A DNA stretch of 64,000 nucleotides from Coprinellus micaceus (Eukaryota; Basidiomycota; Agaricomycetes; Agaricales; Psathyrellaceae). The position numbers were made by a program, and so were the translations under genes. Under the pieces are notes generated by a model that made no database searches, was not told where the DNA came from, and was given only the letters and a program-made list of their open reading frames with translations. Position 1 is the stretch's first letter, and each line of letters begins with the position of its first letter. The stretch lies in the NCBI GenBank assembly GCA_951394405.1, contig OX596338.1, positions 248,001 to 312,000 on the forward strand, read 5' to 3'. Positions 1 to 10,536 of the stretch are shown in pieces.

Positions 1-3000
1 CTTATGGGATTGGGCGTGTGTATCTTTCTTGAGGCGGTTTTGGGTATGGAGGTGTGTACTCTCTCTCTACGTCCTTTCTTTATCCTCCGATTCCCCATCT
101 CGATGGAATTCGAGCAAGCGCTAATGGATTATTTAATGACAGACCAACGTCGTAACCGAAGCCTCCAAACAACTCGCCCTCGCCGACACCGCGTCCAAGA
201 AATGGGCCAAGGACGCCTTGTCCGGCCGGACGAAGGGAAAGGACTACTACTCGAGGTTCCCCGCTGGGATGGAATGGGAGATTATCAATGCCGACGCCAT
301 CATCCTGTTGGGCTTGACCAATGCGCTTGGGTACGTCTATCCTCTCTTTTCCTGTCCACTGTGCTCTTCTGTGCACGTATCGTGGTCTCGCCCTCTCCGT
401 GTCCCCCATCGCGCCCCCGCCGTATTTCGTTCCGCGCTTCGTAATGGTCATCGCCACGCTGGACCGACGCTAACCACACCCTCGTACCCAACCTAACAGT
501 GAAAGCTACATGGGCTACCTCCAATGCATGTACGCGCTCAACAACGCCCACTCCAAGTTCACAAAGTCAGTCCATCTATCCTCTCTCCTTTCCTTCCTCC
601 CTCCCTCCCTTCCCCCCTCCCCCTGTGCATCTCCGACCCATCCACCGCCCCCTTAACTGCAACACTCCCTTCCACCGCCCCCTTACCTGCGCCACTCTTC
701 TCCTCCCGTCCACCCCGCCCGCGCTTCACCCCACATCCAAACTTCGATCCGAGATACCCAGCCCCATACTGATCCTCGTTCTCTCAATCTAGGCTGTACA
801 AAACCGTCTTCCCCGCCGGGCTCCCCTCCTCCTCCTCCTCCTCTCCCTCCTCGCCCTCCTCACCCACCACCGCCCTCCCCCCATCCTCAGGCTCCGCAAC
901 ACTCACCGTTCCGTCCATCAAACACAAAGCATCCATATCCTCCCTCGCCTCCGTCTCCTCGTCCTTATCCACCAAGTCGGCGATCTCAGCGAGGTCGGCG
1001 AACGCACCCCCGGCGACGACCCCGGGCACGCCGACGGGGACGTTGACGCCGACGAGCGCGGCGGGGAAGGGGTTCTTTAGTCGGTGGGTGGGGGCGGGGG
1101 GGAATGCGGCGGCGGCGGCTAGTGAGCCGAATTTGTTGGCGGGGGGTGGTAAGTCGCTTGGGTTTCCTACGTTTCTCTCTGTCGTTCTCCCATCTCTTCT
1201 GTTCATCTTCGCCCTGTCTGCTCTTCTCGACCACCCTTTCTCTTCCGCGTTGTCGAGTTTCGGCTGTGCTTTCTCTCTTGTTCTTTCCTTCGCATCGACC
1301 ATGTCTTCTCTCCCATTCACCCTTTCTTCCCTTCCCTTCGCTTGACGATGGTATGACGAACGACGGCACTGACGCACCGTGCACACCACAGGGAAAGGCC
1401 ACAAAGGACATATACACGAGGCCCAGGGGTATAGTGACGGACCGGTGGAAGAGCTCGTCGTGAGCGGGGTGGCGTTTGGGTATGGGTTGTTTAATTTGGT
1501 GTTTTCGTTGTTGCCTAAGAAAGTTCAGTGAGTGTCTTCCCTTCGTTTCTTAGTCCCTTCCATCCCGTCCCTACCTCCCTCCCTGCCTCATCCCTACCTC
1601 CACCAACCGCATTGAATAGGGAATCCTGAGACCAGAGCTTACTAACGTCCTCCCCTTCTAGAGGCCTCGTCGGCTTCCTCGGCTTCCAGCACGACCGCCC
1701 GCTCGCCCTCAAAGCCCTCGCGCTCTCCGCCTCAAAGTCCGACGTGCACAGCGTGTTCAGCGGGCTGGTGTTGATGACGTACCATGGGGTCGTGCTGCTG
1801 ATGAGCGGGTGGCAGGCGGATGTTAGGGCGCGGGTGGGGGAGTATGAGGGGGTTGTGGCGAGGTGCGTCTTTCTCAATTATTTCATCCATTCATCCATTC
1901 ATCCATCCATTCTACGTTCATGCATTCGTTCATGCATTCGTTCGTTCGTTCGTTCGTCCGTGAATTGCGGCTCCTGCCCGTGGCCTGGAATGCGGGATTC
2001 AAATTGATTGGACGAGTGAACTGATGATACCCCCGGGAATGTAGGGTGGAGAAGAGGTACCCGGAAGGCGCATTGTGGATCTTGAACCGCGCGAAGATTT
2101 TGCGTATGACGCTGGACCCGGAGGGGGCGATTGGGGTGTTGAAGGAGGGGTTGAGGGAGGGGAGGGAGAGTAGTTTTAAGCAGGCTGATATGATGGTGCG
2201 TTTCGTGTTTTTCGTTTCTGTGGGGGCAGGGATGGAGGGGTCCTCGGTTTCCGTCGCAACTGGACTCGAATGCTGACACCCATGTGTAGCTCTGGTTCGA
2301 GCTTGCGTGGACGCTTTTGCAAGAGAGGAAGTATGAGGAGGCGGCGGAGGCGTTTGTGAAGATGACCGAGTTGAATTCGTGGTACGTCGTAACTGAGCTC
2401 ACATCCCCACCGCGCGAATACCTGAACTCACGATATTCCCCCTCACAGGTCTCACGGAACGTACTACTTCATCGCTTCGGGGTGCCACTTCAGCCTGGGT
2501 GACAAGGGGAAGGCACAGGAGCTCCTCGATGCGATCCCTGGTCTCATCGACGCGAAGAAGATGGGAGGGAAGGACTTGCCGACGGAGGTGTTCATCAAGA
2601 AGAAGTTGGCGTTTTATCAGGAGAAGCAGAGGCGGCGGGGAGGAGACCCGGCGAGGTTTGTGGAGGCGATTAGGATTAGTCCGGCTGAAGGTGCGCTTCT
2701 CCTTCTCTTTTATCGGCCGTACCCTAAACGCCATTGTAGAACTGGCTATCTTTTGGAATACTGCGTCGCATATCACGGTCTCCACCGCCCGCGCGCATAT
2801 CAAGGACTTTGCGAACCTCACGCCGAGACTGACGATCACGTCCCCCGCCATCGAGGAACTCGCGCCTTTCAACGTCGACCGGGAGAAAGCAGGGAAGCGC
2901 TCCGCCACGCTCACGCGGAGCGATACCGTCACCTCCAAATCCACGCTCACTCCCACCGCGTCCACGTCGTCTGGGTTCTTGGGCGGATGGGGCGGGGGGT

Positions 3001-3503
3001 CGGCGACGCCCAAGAAATCCGAGGGAGATGGGATTGAGGAGTACCTTGTGGAGGAGGAGGCTACGGACTTGGATAATGCGGATGAGTTGGCGGTGAGGGC
3101 GTTGTTGTTGGGGGTGTTGCATAGGAGGTTGGATATGTATGAGGAGGCGGGGGAGTTCTTGCGGGAGGCGATGGCGTGGTGTGAGAGTGGGGGGAGGGTG
3201 AAGGTGAATACGTGGGTTGGGGGCGTTGCTTCGTTCGAGCGGGCTGTTAATCTTTTGAGGGAGGTGGAGTTTGAGGAGAGGAAGGCAGGGGAGGGGGGAG
3301 AGAAGGAGAAGGAGGGGAGGGGGGAGAAGGAGGATTGGAGTGCGGAGTGGGAGAAGGCGATGGGGAAGGCGGGGGTGCTTTTGGATAGGGCGATGGCGCT
3401 TAGCCCGGGTACGGTGGATTTGAGTTCGAGGTTGGATAGTAGGGTTAGTATGTTGAGGGATGAGATTTCGGTGAAGAGGGAGGCGCTTGGGTTGGGGCGT
3501 TAG
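1..3503 (+). CDS. IML2: IML2 / TTC39 family protein, 5' end outside window
   Basis: Seen: exons 1-51 (incomplete), 143-330, 500-565, 793-1148, 1392-1527, 1662-1862, 2045-2195, 2290-2381, 2449-2690 and 2740-3503 join in one frame and give about 748 residues to the stop at 3503. The translation holds the family blocks [40 protein letters not shown] and a C-terminal [20 protein letters not shown] helical repeat. A Ser/Thr-rich low-complexity insert lies in exon 4. Known: Iml2/TTC39 proteins are TPR-like helical repeat proteins; yeast Iml2 helps clear protein inclusion bodies with lipid droplets and is found at the cytosol and mitochondrial surface. Inference: a helical scaffold with the same housekeeping role. 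The intron between exons 6 and 7 holds an ATTC/GTTC tetranucleotide tract. The start codon lies upstream of the window. Confidence 0.9.
1885..1963. repeat. Tetranucleotide microsatellite inside IML2 intron
   Basis: An imperfect CATT/CATC run passes into a GTTC run (GTTCGTTCGTTCGTTCGTCC) within the intron at 1863-2044. It is a simple repeat with no coding value and is likely to vary in length between strains. Confidence 0.85.
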
Positions 3504-3965
3504 AGAGAAGAGGGGATGGGTTTAGACGGGAGACGGGAGGGGTATAGAGAAGCTGACACGGATACGGGTTTGGATTCGAGACCTTGGACATTTTAGAAGG
3601 ACGTTCGGCTCAGTAATTGGGGTCTTGATTTGCATATGGGATACGGGTAATTGGATACATAGCTTGCTCTCACCGATTTCGTTTTGTCGTTCTGACCAGG
3701 CGAGACTACGAGTGGGCGAACAGGGGCGCGGGTTGTACTACCTCGGAAGGGAAGGCAGGCTTCCTGATTGAAAATGGTGGGCAGGAGTGTTCCACGGTTA
3801 AAGCTCAGCGCTGAGCTCCAGCGCTTATTTGCGCGTGGGAACCCAGAATATTCTGCGCCACAAATTTGAAATAAGCACTTTGGCTCTGATCACGCCTTGC
3901 TCCTCAACCACCACCATTGGAAATTTCATCCTTGGAACATCACACACACACACACCACCGTTACC
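3504..3965. other. Intergenic: IML2 3' end and F-box gene promoter
   Basis: No gene is supported here. It holds the IML2 3' flank and the leader of the F-box gene. A copy of the recurring motif in variant form (AGCGCTTATTT) lies at 3820-3830, about 140 bp before the F-box start codon, and a short CA run lies at 3940-3956 just before it. Confidence 0.6.
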
Positions 3966-5675
3966 ATGGACGATCACGACCCCTCCCCATTCTCCCAGTA
4001 TTTCAATACGAACTACGCGCCATCCGACAGCGAGGTTGCCTTTCTGAAACGCCTAGTTAGAGATCGAGAGGCCGATGTGGTAGCGCTGGCTGACCGAATC
4101 AAGGAGGCGGAGAGAGGATTGGCTACTCAACGGGGGGAGGCAGCGGGAGCGCTATCGGATATGGAGCGGAAGCTCGTCGTCCATCGCCAGTTCATCAAAG
4201 AGCACACCATGCTGCTATCCCCTATTCGACGCATCCCCCTCGATGTCCTCACCCTACTCTTCCAGACATTCATAGAGGCTGCGGAAGAGCCAATGGGTCC
4301 CAACGTATGGCCCTATTTTCCTTCGATTGCCGCACCTTGTTCCACCACAATCAGCCAAGTGTGCGCCAGCTGGCGTAGGCTGGCGCTGCAGACGCCCACC
4401 CTCTGGACGCACATCCACATCCCGCATCTCGACCCTGATGAAATGTCATGGGTGAAATGGTGCAACATGATGGAAGCCCAACGTCTCCAGGTTGAGACTT
4501 GGATCGACCGCTCTTCGTCACGTCCTATCGACCTTGGCCTTCGGATTGGCCGGGTCAGGAACGAGCACGGAGCAGGGGCCGAGAAGAGATATGAGGCCCT
4601 CGTGGAGACGCTCCTCCCGACCTGTCACCGATGGCAGTCTCTTAATTTCAATTGGGATGGTCAAGATACGACCGAATGCGTTCTCAAGCTCTTTGACGGG
4701 CCACAATTTCCCCTTCTCCGCAAAGCCCGGATCTTTATCGAAAATGACAATATGCGCCGATCTACCCAACGGGGTCGCGTTATCGATCTATCCCGGAGCG
4801 CACTTTTCGCCGCACCCGCCCTCCGAGATGTGACCTTGGCCGGGTTCTGGCCCAATATGTCTGGGGTGAAAGCCTCCTCTACCTCCCCCCTTTACGACTC
4901 GATCACTCACCTCGCGTTTGAGGCCAGCCCCTTCTGGGGTTGGTTTGACTGCCGCGAAGCCCTGCATGTGTTGAAATCTCTGCCCAATCTCATCTCAGTG
5001 CAAATCAATCTAAAAGCCTCAGGCTCTCCACTCCAACCATGGTCTCCCCCGGTTCACGCTCCCCACCTTACCTCGTTGGAGCTCAAATCTAGGCCAGTCT
5101 GCGAAGGATTTGGCCCCTCCCTCTACCTCCCTAGGCTTGAATCTCTGCATCTCAACTGCCCCACGGCTTTAGGCCCAGTCAATGGGCAGGAGGAGCTTCT
5201 ACTCCAATATGGAGCACGGCTGAGGGAGCTGACGTTATGCCATGACACCCTCGCTAAAGAAAGCCTCCCCCGTTGCCTGGAGGTTCTTGTGAACATTACC
5301 GTTCTCAACCTTTACGCGATGCCCCTCAGAAGCAGCCGCGACAGTAAGCCTGACATGCATCTGCTATCACAACTCTCCATCCCCGGCGTTCTACCTCGAC
5401 TCGAAGAACTCGAGTTACACAATATTGCCAATCAAGGCGACGGGCTTTTGGAAAACGCAGTGTTGGACTTTCTCGCGCAGAGGGTGCAATGTGCAGCCGA
5501 AAGTGGGGGAGGACGGAATGGCGGCGTCATTGAGCGAGCGGCGCTTCTCAGCAGGGTACAGATTCGCTTTGCGTTTCCTCAGAGAGTTGATATCGTAAGG
5601 GCCCTGCGAACTCGTGGTGTTAGCCTGGATGGGATTGACGTTGCGTTAGAGTATTCCACTTCGCCAATGGTATGA
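3966..5675 (+). CDS. F-box-like domain protein (copy A, full length)
   Basis: Seen: a single intronless ORF of 569 aa. The ATG at 3966 in ACCATGG context is preferred over the in-frame upstream ATG at 3897 because the paralogue at 9730 begins at the equivalent residue. Residues about 20-75 form a charged coiled coil. An F-box-like motif follows at about 80-145: SPIRRIPLDVLTLLF, then a gap, then ISQVCASWRRLALQTPTLWT. The remainder has irregular leucine-rich segments (LISVQINL, LTSLELKS, LESLHLNC). Known: Agaricomycete F-box-like proteins of this layout are numerous; F-box proteins recruit substrates to SCF ubiquitin ligases through Skp1. Inference: a substrate adaptor with a degenerate LRR surface; the substrate is unknown. 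Confidence 0.88.
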   Translation: MDDHDPSPFSQYFNTNYAPSDSEVAFLKRLVRDREADVVALADRIKEAERGLATQRGEAAGALSDMERKLVVHRQFIKEHTMLLSPIRRIPLDVLTLLFQTFIEAAEEPMGPNVWPYFPSIAAPCSTTISQVCASWRRLALQTPTLWTHIHIPHLDPDEMSWVKWCNMMEAQRLQVETWIDRSSSRPIDLGLRIGRVRNEHGAGAEKRYEALVETLLPTCHRWQSLNFNWDGQDTTECVLKLFDGPQFPLLRKARIFIENDNMRRSTQRGRVIDLSRSALFAAPALRDVTLAGFWPNMSGVKASSTSPLYDSITHLAFEASPFWGWFDCREALHVLKSLPNLISVQINLKASGSPLQPWSPPVHAPHLTSLELKSRPVCEGFGPSLYLPRLESLHLNCPTALGPVNGQEELLLQYGARLRELTLCHDTLAKESLPRCLEVLVNITVLNLYAMPLRSSRDSKPDMHLLSQLSIPGVLPRLEELELHNIANQGDGLLENAVLDFLAQRVQCAAESGGGRNGGVIERAALLSRVQIRFAFPQRVDIVRALRTRGVSLDGIDVALEYSTSPMV

Positions 5676-6088
5676 ACATTCGAGCACAGTAGCTCTTCTC
5701 AAAGCATGTCAGTGCGACTTCGTAGAAGTGTACATCTCTTACTACCCACCGTATTACAGCACTACATTCCAAGGGATCTACTTATGATAACGATGGGAAC
5801 GGGGGTCAACTCCATCGCGGTATTGCGCACCCTGTCCGAGAGCAAACGATCGCAGGGCTGCCAACCCGCGCACGTATCTACAGCACCCTCGGCGGACGCT
5901 CTTCTGGTCACTTGTCATCCCTTCTACCATCCGGCCCTGCCGATGCGGGACACAATACCCTCTCACAGATGCCGCCAGACGGAGAGCAGAAGAACGAAGG
6001 ACGCTCTCAAAAGTTCGTTAGCGAGACGGACGTAGCTAGTCGTCGTCGTTGTAACTTGCTCAAGTCGATATATAGCTTGAAGTTGGCG
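5676..6088. other. Intergenic between convergent F-box A and HNH A
   Basis: I see no gene, RNA or repeat in this stretch. It is the shared 3' flank of two convergent genes. Confidence 0.5.
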
Positions 6089-7452
6089 TTACATCGGGTG
6101 ATAAAGAAACACATACTGGCACGCTTCGCCTTCACATCGGGGTAGAGCTCCCCCCAGCAACGGCCTCACTGCCAACGAAGCTCCCCGCTGTCGCTGAACT
6201 AGCTGCATCTCGTCCTCGCGGTAGAGGGCGTATTTCGCGTCGGGGATCTGACTTCTCCTTCCCACTTCGCCGTTTCCCCCCAGCATCCCGGCCTTGGATT
6301 TCTTGGAACTGGACTTTGAAGGCGTTCGAGGTGCCTGGCGTACCGGGGATCGCGACCTGGGTTCATCTTTGACTCTGCGTTTACGCTGAATCCGCAGTGG
6401 GATGGTTTTGCTCGAGACACCCCCACAGCAGCGGCTCTTGTCCTTCCTCCTATCGTCCGGGACATCAGTCTCTTCGTCAGAGAAGTAGGGGACCTCGACT
6501 GGGTCCCCTGGGACGTAGTAAGTCTCCTCCTTCTCCCATCTGACTGGGATTCGAGCCAAGTGAATCCAGATGTCTCGCACTTTGACGTAGCTGTACTCGA
6601 CCCCGCCACGGGCGAAGCTTCCCAGCGCCTCGATCTCGTCTTCGCCCAATTTACTCAGCTGGTGGCCCAAGCTGAGGAGGACGAATTGAGGTTGTATGTT
6701 CGATGTGATAAGAGGGAAATCAGTGAATGGGTACCGGTGTACGGAGTGCTGTTCTTTTTCCTCCTTTCCCAGGTCTTCACGAAGGATCACGACCGGTTCC
6801 ATCCTCACATTCAATGGTATCAAAGCATACTGGAATTCGGCCGCCTTTCCATCCTGATGGGTTAGCTCGGTCAGTTTCGTTAACTCATTGGCGCACGACA
6901 GAAAATAGAGTCCACTGACCGGGCTGTCTGGGTAGGACGGGAAGTTGCCTCTGGTCGGGAATTCGCCATTTCCCAAAAGTCCCTCAACGACATTGGGAGA
7001 CATGGGAAGAAGCGCAATAAGGCCGTCGTCAAAAAGCTTGTGCATAGTGGCTGAAGCTATGTAGCGATGAGTTCGACGCGCTCTAATTGGCGATATATGC
7101 AACTCCTCACCATGAAAAATGTTCGCCGATGAGTCGACATTCAACGTCCACAACCCCATTCCGGTATGATACTCAATGGCAGACATCTATCCGGAGGAGT
7201 CAGGTCTCATCGCCAATATCGTAGCATACGTACTGGCCCCCTTGCCGTTGTGTCATCTGTGCTCATGCCCCTCGGAAAAACATGGCAAACGTTTCCGCCT
7301 CTGGCGAAAGGGAAGTTTTCGATGAGGCAGCGGTCGCCAGTGGGGGATCGTGCCAAAGCACGTAGCTTGGCCTCTTTTGTCATTTTTGGGATTTCGGTGA
7401 CGCCGACACGCTGTGCACGGCTGAGGGGAGTTTCGCTGACATAGGGGTCCAT
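6089..7452 (-). CDS. HNH_2-like domain protein (copy A)
   Basis: Seen: exons 7234-7452, 7111-7186, 6920-7050 and 6089-6853 join in frame (phases 0, 1, 0) to give about 396 aa. The N-terminal half carries the family signature: CLIENFPF, then NVCHVFP, then a segment ending in SSANIFH, then MHKLF and IALLPMSPNVVE. The C-terminal tail is basic and Ser/Arg-rich (KDEPRSRSPVRQAPRTPSKS), suggesting a nuclear or nucleic-acid-associated region. Intron positions and the 76-nt second exon are identical to those of the paralogue at 8097-9334. Known: fungal HNH_2-type (Pfam PF13391-like) proteins are a large, functionally uncharacterised Agaricomycete family. Inference: a possible metal-dependent nuclease fold; activity is unproven. 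One long reading frame crosses introns 2 and 3, so an automated call could easily retain them. Confidence 0.78.
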
Positions 7453-8096
7453 GCCGCAGAAATAAACGCTGTGGGCAAGAGTCTGAGAGGGAAACGCAGG
7501 GAATTTGCTCGTCTGTCAGGGTCGAAGCACTAGGCGAGGCACTGAAAGGTGGAACACGGCGAATAATGGTATGAGAGGCGATGAAAAGAGAGAAGGCAGA
7601 AGGCAGAAGGCAGAGGACGAATCTGGAGCTGTAGCTGCAGAGAGTCCGATATATATATATACATATAGGGATGGCTGACGGGAGGCGTACATAACTGAGG
7701 CGGACGGAGGCGGACAAGAGAAGTACGTATGGGAGGCGAACGGAGGGTGACTGATGGGAGGCAGACATACGGGCGGAAATCGTGACACCGTCAAAGCGCG
7801 GACGCGGCATTGCCTCAAATAATATGGAGACGTGTTCTATTAGATAATCGATAGGATATACTACGGGACATACTTATATAGTGCTTCTGAATCATTGCAA
7901 AGTCCGACTTTCTAAAGTGGGAGAATAATGGGTGGTGAACCGTGGTTTGGCGCCGGTCGACTGCCAGAGTCCGACTCCCACGTGGTCTGTGTGAGTATAA
8001 TCAATAAGTACCGACAGCCCGTTTTATCGTTTCTTGAAATTCTTCTGTTGCCTCCATCCACCCAACCAACGTACTCCGTCCTACCTCGCTCTGTCA
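7453..8096. other. Divergent intergenic region between the HNH paralogues
   Basis: This is the shared upstream region of the two divergently transcribed HNH genes. It holds a TA-rich tract (TATATATATACATATA, about 7651-7668) and a short array of imperfect GGAGGCGNAC units at about 7680-7770. A possible alternative upstream exon for copy B (ATG at 7928, GT donor at 7991) exists but is not needed. No gene is called. Confidence 0.5.
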
Positions 8097-9334
8097 ATGC
8101 GGGATATTATTCCCCTGACTGCGGCTGCCAGGGTCAGAGCAGAAGAGGCGGACCCCAATCAGAAGCGCTGTCTCATACAAAACTGCAGCGATGACGACAT
8201 TGTTGAATTGGCGTATGTCTTCGCTCGTGAGCACTCTGGGGATTCAGGCATGGTGAGCGCAGTCTATCTAAGTCCTCTTGGCGCGTCTGATAGCATTTTA
8301 GATGAGGTCTATCGAGTATACGTGGGGCATGCGCGAGGGAACGCTTAATTTGGATACGCGTCGAAACATTTTCTTCTGTGAGCAACTCACTTGACGCGTC
8401 GTGATCATGGCAGACTAAACCCACGGTTCCCAGTAGGACAGCAGCTACATACCCTGTACAAGAAGGGGAGGTGGGCGCTATGTCCTGAGGAATCAGTTAT
8501 CGACAAGTTTCTCTCCAAGCCGACCAGCGGCCACATTGGCTCACCGCTCGCTTGCAACAACTTTCCTGACCTTCCCGTGAGTGGCACACATTCACGCCTT
8601 AACTGCCGGTCTTATTCGCTGTGACCCCCCACTCTCAGGACGCAACTTTCCAGTACACCTTCTTTCCCTTGTCTGAAATGAGCTTTGGGATTCTGCGCCA
8701 AAATCAACCCCCCACAATGGGTCCGGATGACTTCACCGTCCACAGGCATCCGTTCGCCACTTTGCCACAGGCGACATCGCACGTCCATCCAAAATTCGCT
8801 CTTCTACAACTTTCGAGGATATTAATAAATGGCCAACGGGACCCATATCTTCGCAACCTGATGCGGACCAATCCCGTCTTCCGGAAGGTGACGTTGTTCT
8901 ACCCTAACTGGCACAGGACAACCCTCCCAAGAAATATCGATACCGATCCGACATTTGTCTCGCTCCCCTCCACCACTCCGCCAATGCCTGATTCGGAAGA
9001 CGGCGCCGACTGCAGTAGTCAGTCGAGTGATGCAGAGACTGACGAGTATTATGAGCCTTCAGATGGGGATAGCACCTCCACTCCCCCCTGCAGGATATGG
9101 TATCCCCCACCGAGACCCACGCATCCCCCTCGACCTCCTCAAGCTCGGCTAAAGCGTTCTGCCTGCAGCTCCACCGGCTCCGGTGCCCACCTCGTGCCAC
9201 CATCGAAGCAGAGGAAGCTCCAGGACGGTACGAGTGGGTGGACCGCGGCCTCTATTGCAGAGTGGGCTCGAGGGTCCTCAAACTCTCCGGATCCACCCCC
9301 ACCTCCCAGCCCTCCAGATGTATCTAATTCATGA
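8097..9334 (+). CDS. HNH_2-like domain protein (copy B)
   Basis: Seen: exons 8097-8252, 8302-8377, 8434-8576 and 8639-9334 join in frame to about 356 aa. Conserved blocks include KRCLIQNC, EYTWGMREGTLNLDTRRN, QLHTLYKKGRWALCPEESVI and FQYTFFPL. The C-terminal tail is acidic, then Pro-rich, unlike the Arg/Ser-rich tail of copy A. Exon 2 is 76 nt in both paralogues and the intron phases match, so they descend from one spliced ancestor. Odd: the Cys-His of copy A (VCHVFP) reads LAYVFA here, so the first candidate catalytic His is missing. The upstream start is uncertain; an extra 5' exon from 7928 is possible. Biochemical role is unknown. Confidence 0.78.
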
Positions 9335-9729
9335 CTCAGTATCCCCTGTGACATCCCTGCCTTTGTCCACGTGTTACAGCGGTCTCCGTACCGGGGTATC
9401 TTTCGCGCTATATAGCTGCTATATTCTGTGCCTAATTTCATCTCTTCGTCTTCATTTCTACGCCCCGGACTGGCTTTTGGGATACCAGTCGCCATCTCAG
9501 TTTGTATTAGGGGCCATTCCCGTACCTCGACGATACGAGCATTCGCTTCGCTTCAACAGCGCCAGACTGGCGCTGGCGCAATATCGACCATCGCCGTCTA
9601 CCCTACCCGACCATCCTGATTGAACGAGAGAGGCTAAGCGAGATTCAAGTTGATGGGACACAAGGTCAACCGTGTTGGGCTGGATGTTTCTCAGCAACTG
9701 CCGCTTTCTATTCTTCGACCACCACCACC
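9335..9729. other. Intergenic between HNH B and F-box B
   Basis: Short 3' flank of HNH B and 5' flank of the truncated F-box gene. No feature could be supported beyond a pyrimidine-rich leader and a CCACCACCACC run just before the ATG at 9730. Confidence 0.5.
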
Positions 9730-10527
9730 ATGAATGCCCCCTCCCCTTTCTCTCCCTTTCTCAACACGAACTACGTTCCATCCGACATCGAAATGGGTGT
9801 CATAAAGTCCCTTGTCAAGGGTGAAGAGGCTGAGGCGGCTGTATTGGCCACCCAGATTCTGGAGGCAAAGCAGGCTCTGGGAGCCCTGGAGGAGCGCCAC
9901 GCAATCCATCGCAAGTTCATCGAGGATCACACCATGCTGCTATCCCCCATCCGGCGCATCCCAGTCGATGTCCTCACCCTGATCTTCCTTACATGCCGAG
10001 ACACCATGCGGCGGCCACGATATGCAGGCGATTATAATCGCCTTGGAACCTCGAACAGGCATGTCTCCGTTGTGATCAGCCACGTTTGCACAGACTGGCG
10101 TAGGCTTGCGCTCGACACGCCTAGCCTTTGGTCACAAATTCACATCGAATTCCCGTCTCTGCATGACCCTTGCAACAACAACGCCTTTGCGTATGCAGAT
10201 TGGTGCATGCGGATGTCGGTATTACGTTCCAGTGTCAAGGTGTGGATTTCCCGGGCATCGTCATCCCCCCTCACGCTGAGGCTGAGCAGCGGCAGCGCGG
10301 AAACGAGTGTGAGCCCGGAGTACCGAGTCAGGGCGGAAGGAGTGTACGGAGCCTTCGTTGATATACTCAGGGGATCTTGTTCACAATGGCAGGACATACA
10401 CTGTACGGTGTGGGCCGATCCTATGACGAGTCGCTTGGTCAAACTCTTCGACGGCGCACGGACGGAATATTCAATCCTCAGTAAGATATACCTATACTAC
10501 ACACCTCCCGGTCGTGAGCCCAGCTAA
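9730..10527 (+). pseudogene. Truncated F-box-like gene (copy B)
   Basis: Seen: a 265-aa ORF that is clearly paralogous to the F-box gene at 3966. It shares the N-terminal NTNYVPSD segment, the coiled coil, the almost identical HTMLLSPIRRIPVDVLTL block and a second F-box half (VISHVCTDWRRLALDTPSLW). It ends with PPGREPS at the position corresponding to about residue 265 of the 569-aa copy, so the whole leucine-rich C-terminal half is gone. The next recognisable sequence, 10 bp after the stop, is the 3' end of the oppositely oriented DUF6534 gene. Inference: either a pseudogene truncated by rearrangement or a short expressed protein that keeps the F-box but has lost its substrate-binding region. 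Confidence 0.75.
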
Positions 10528-10536
10528 AGAGCTCAA

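Noticed and set aside
784..1404. 206-aa ORF on the - strand inside IML2
   Set aside because: Overlaps IML2 exons 4-5, whose frame and splice phases are consistent; the antisense translation is charged low complexity.
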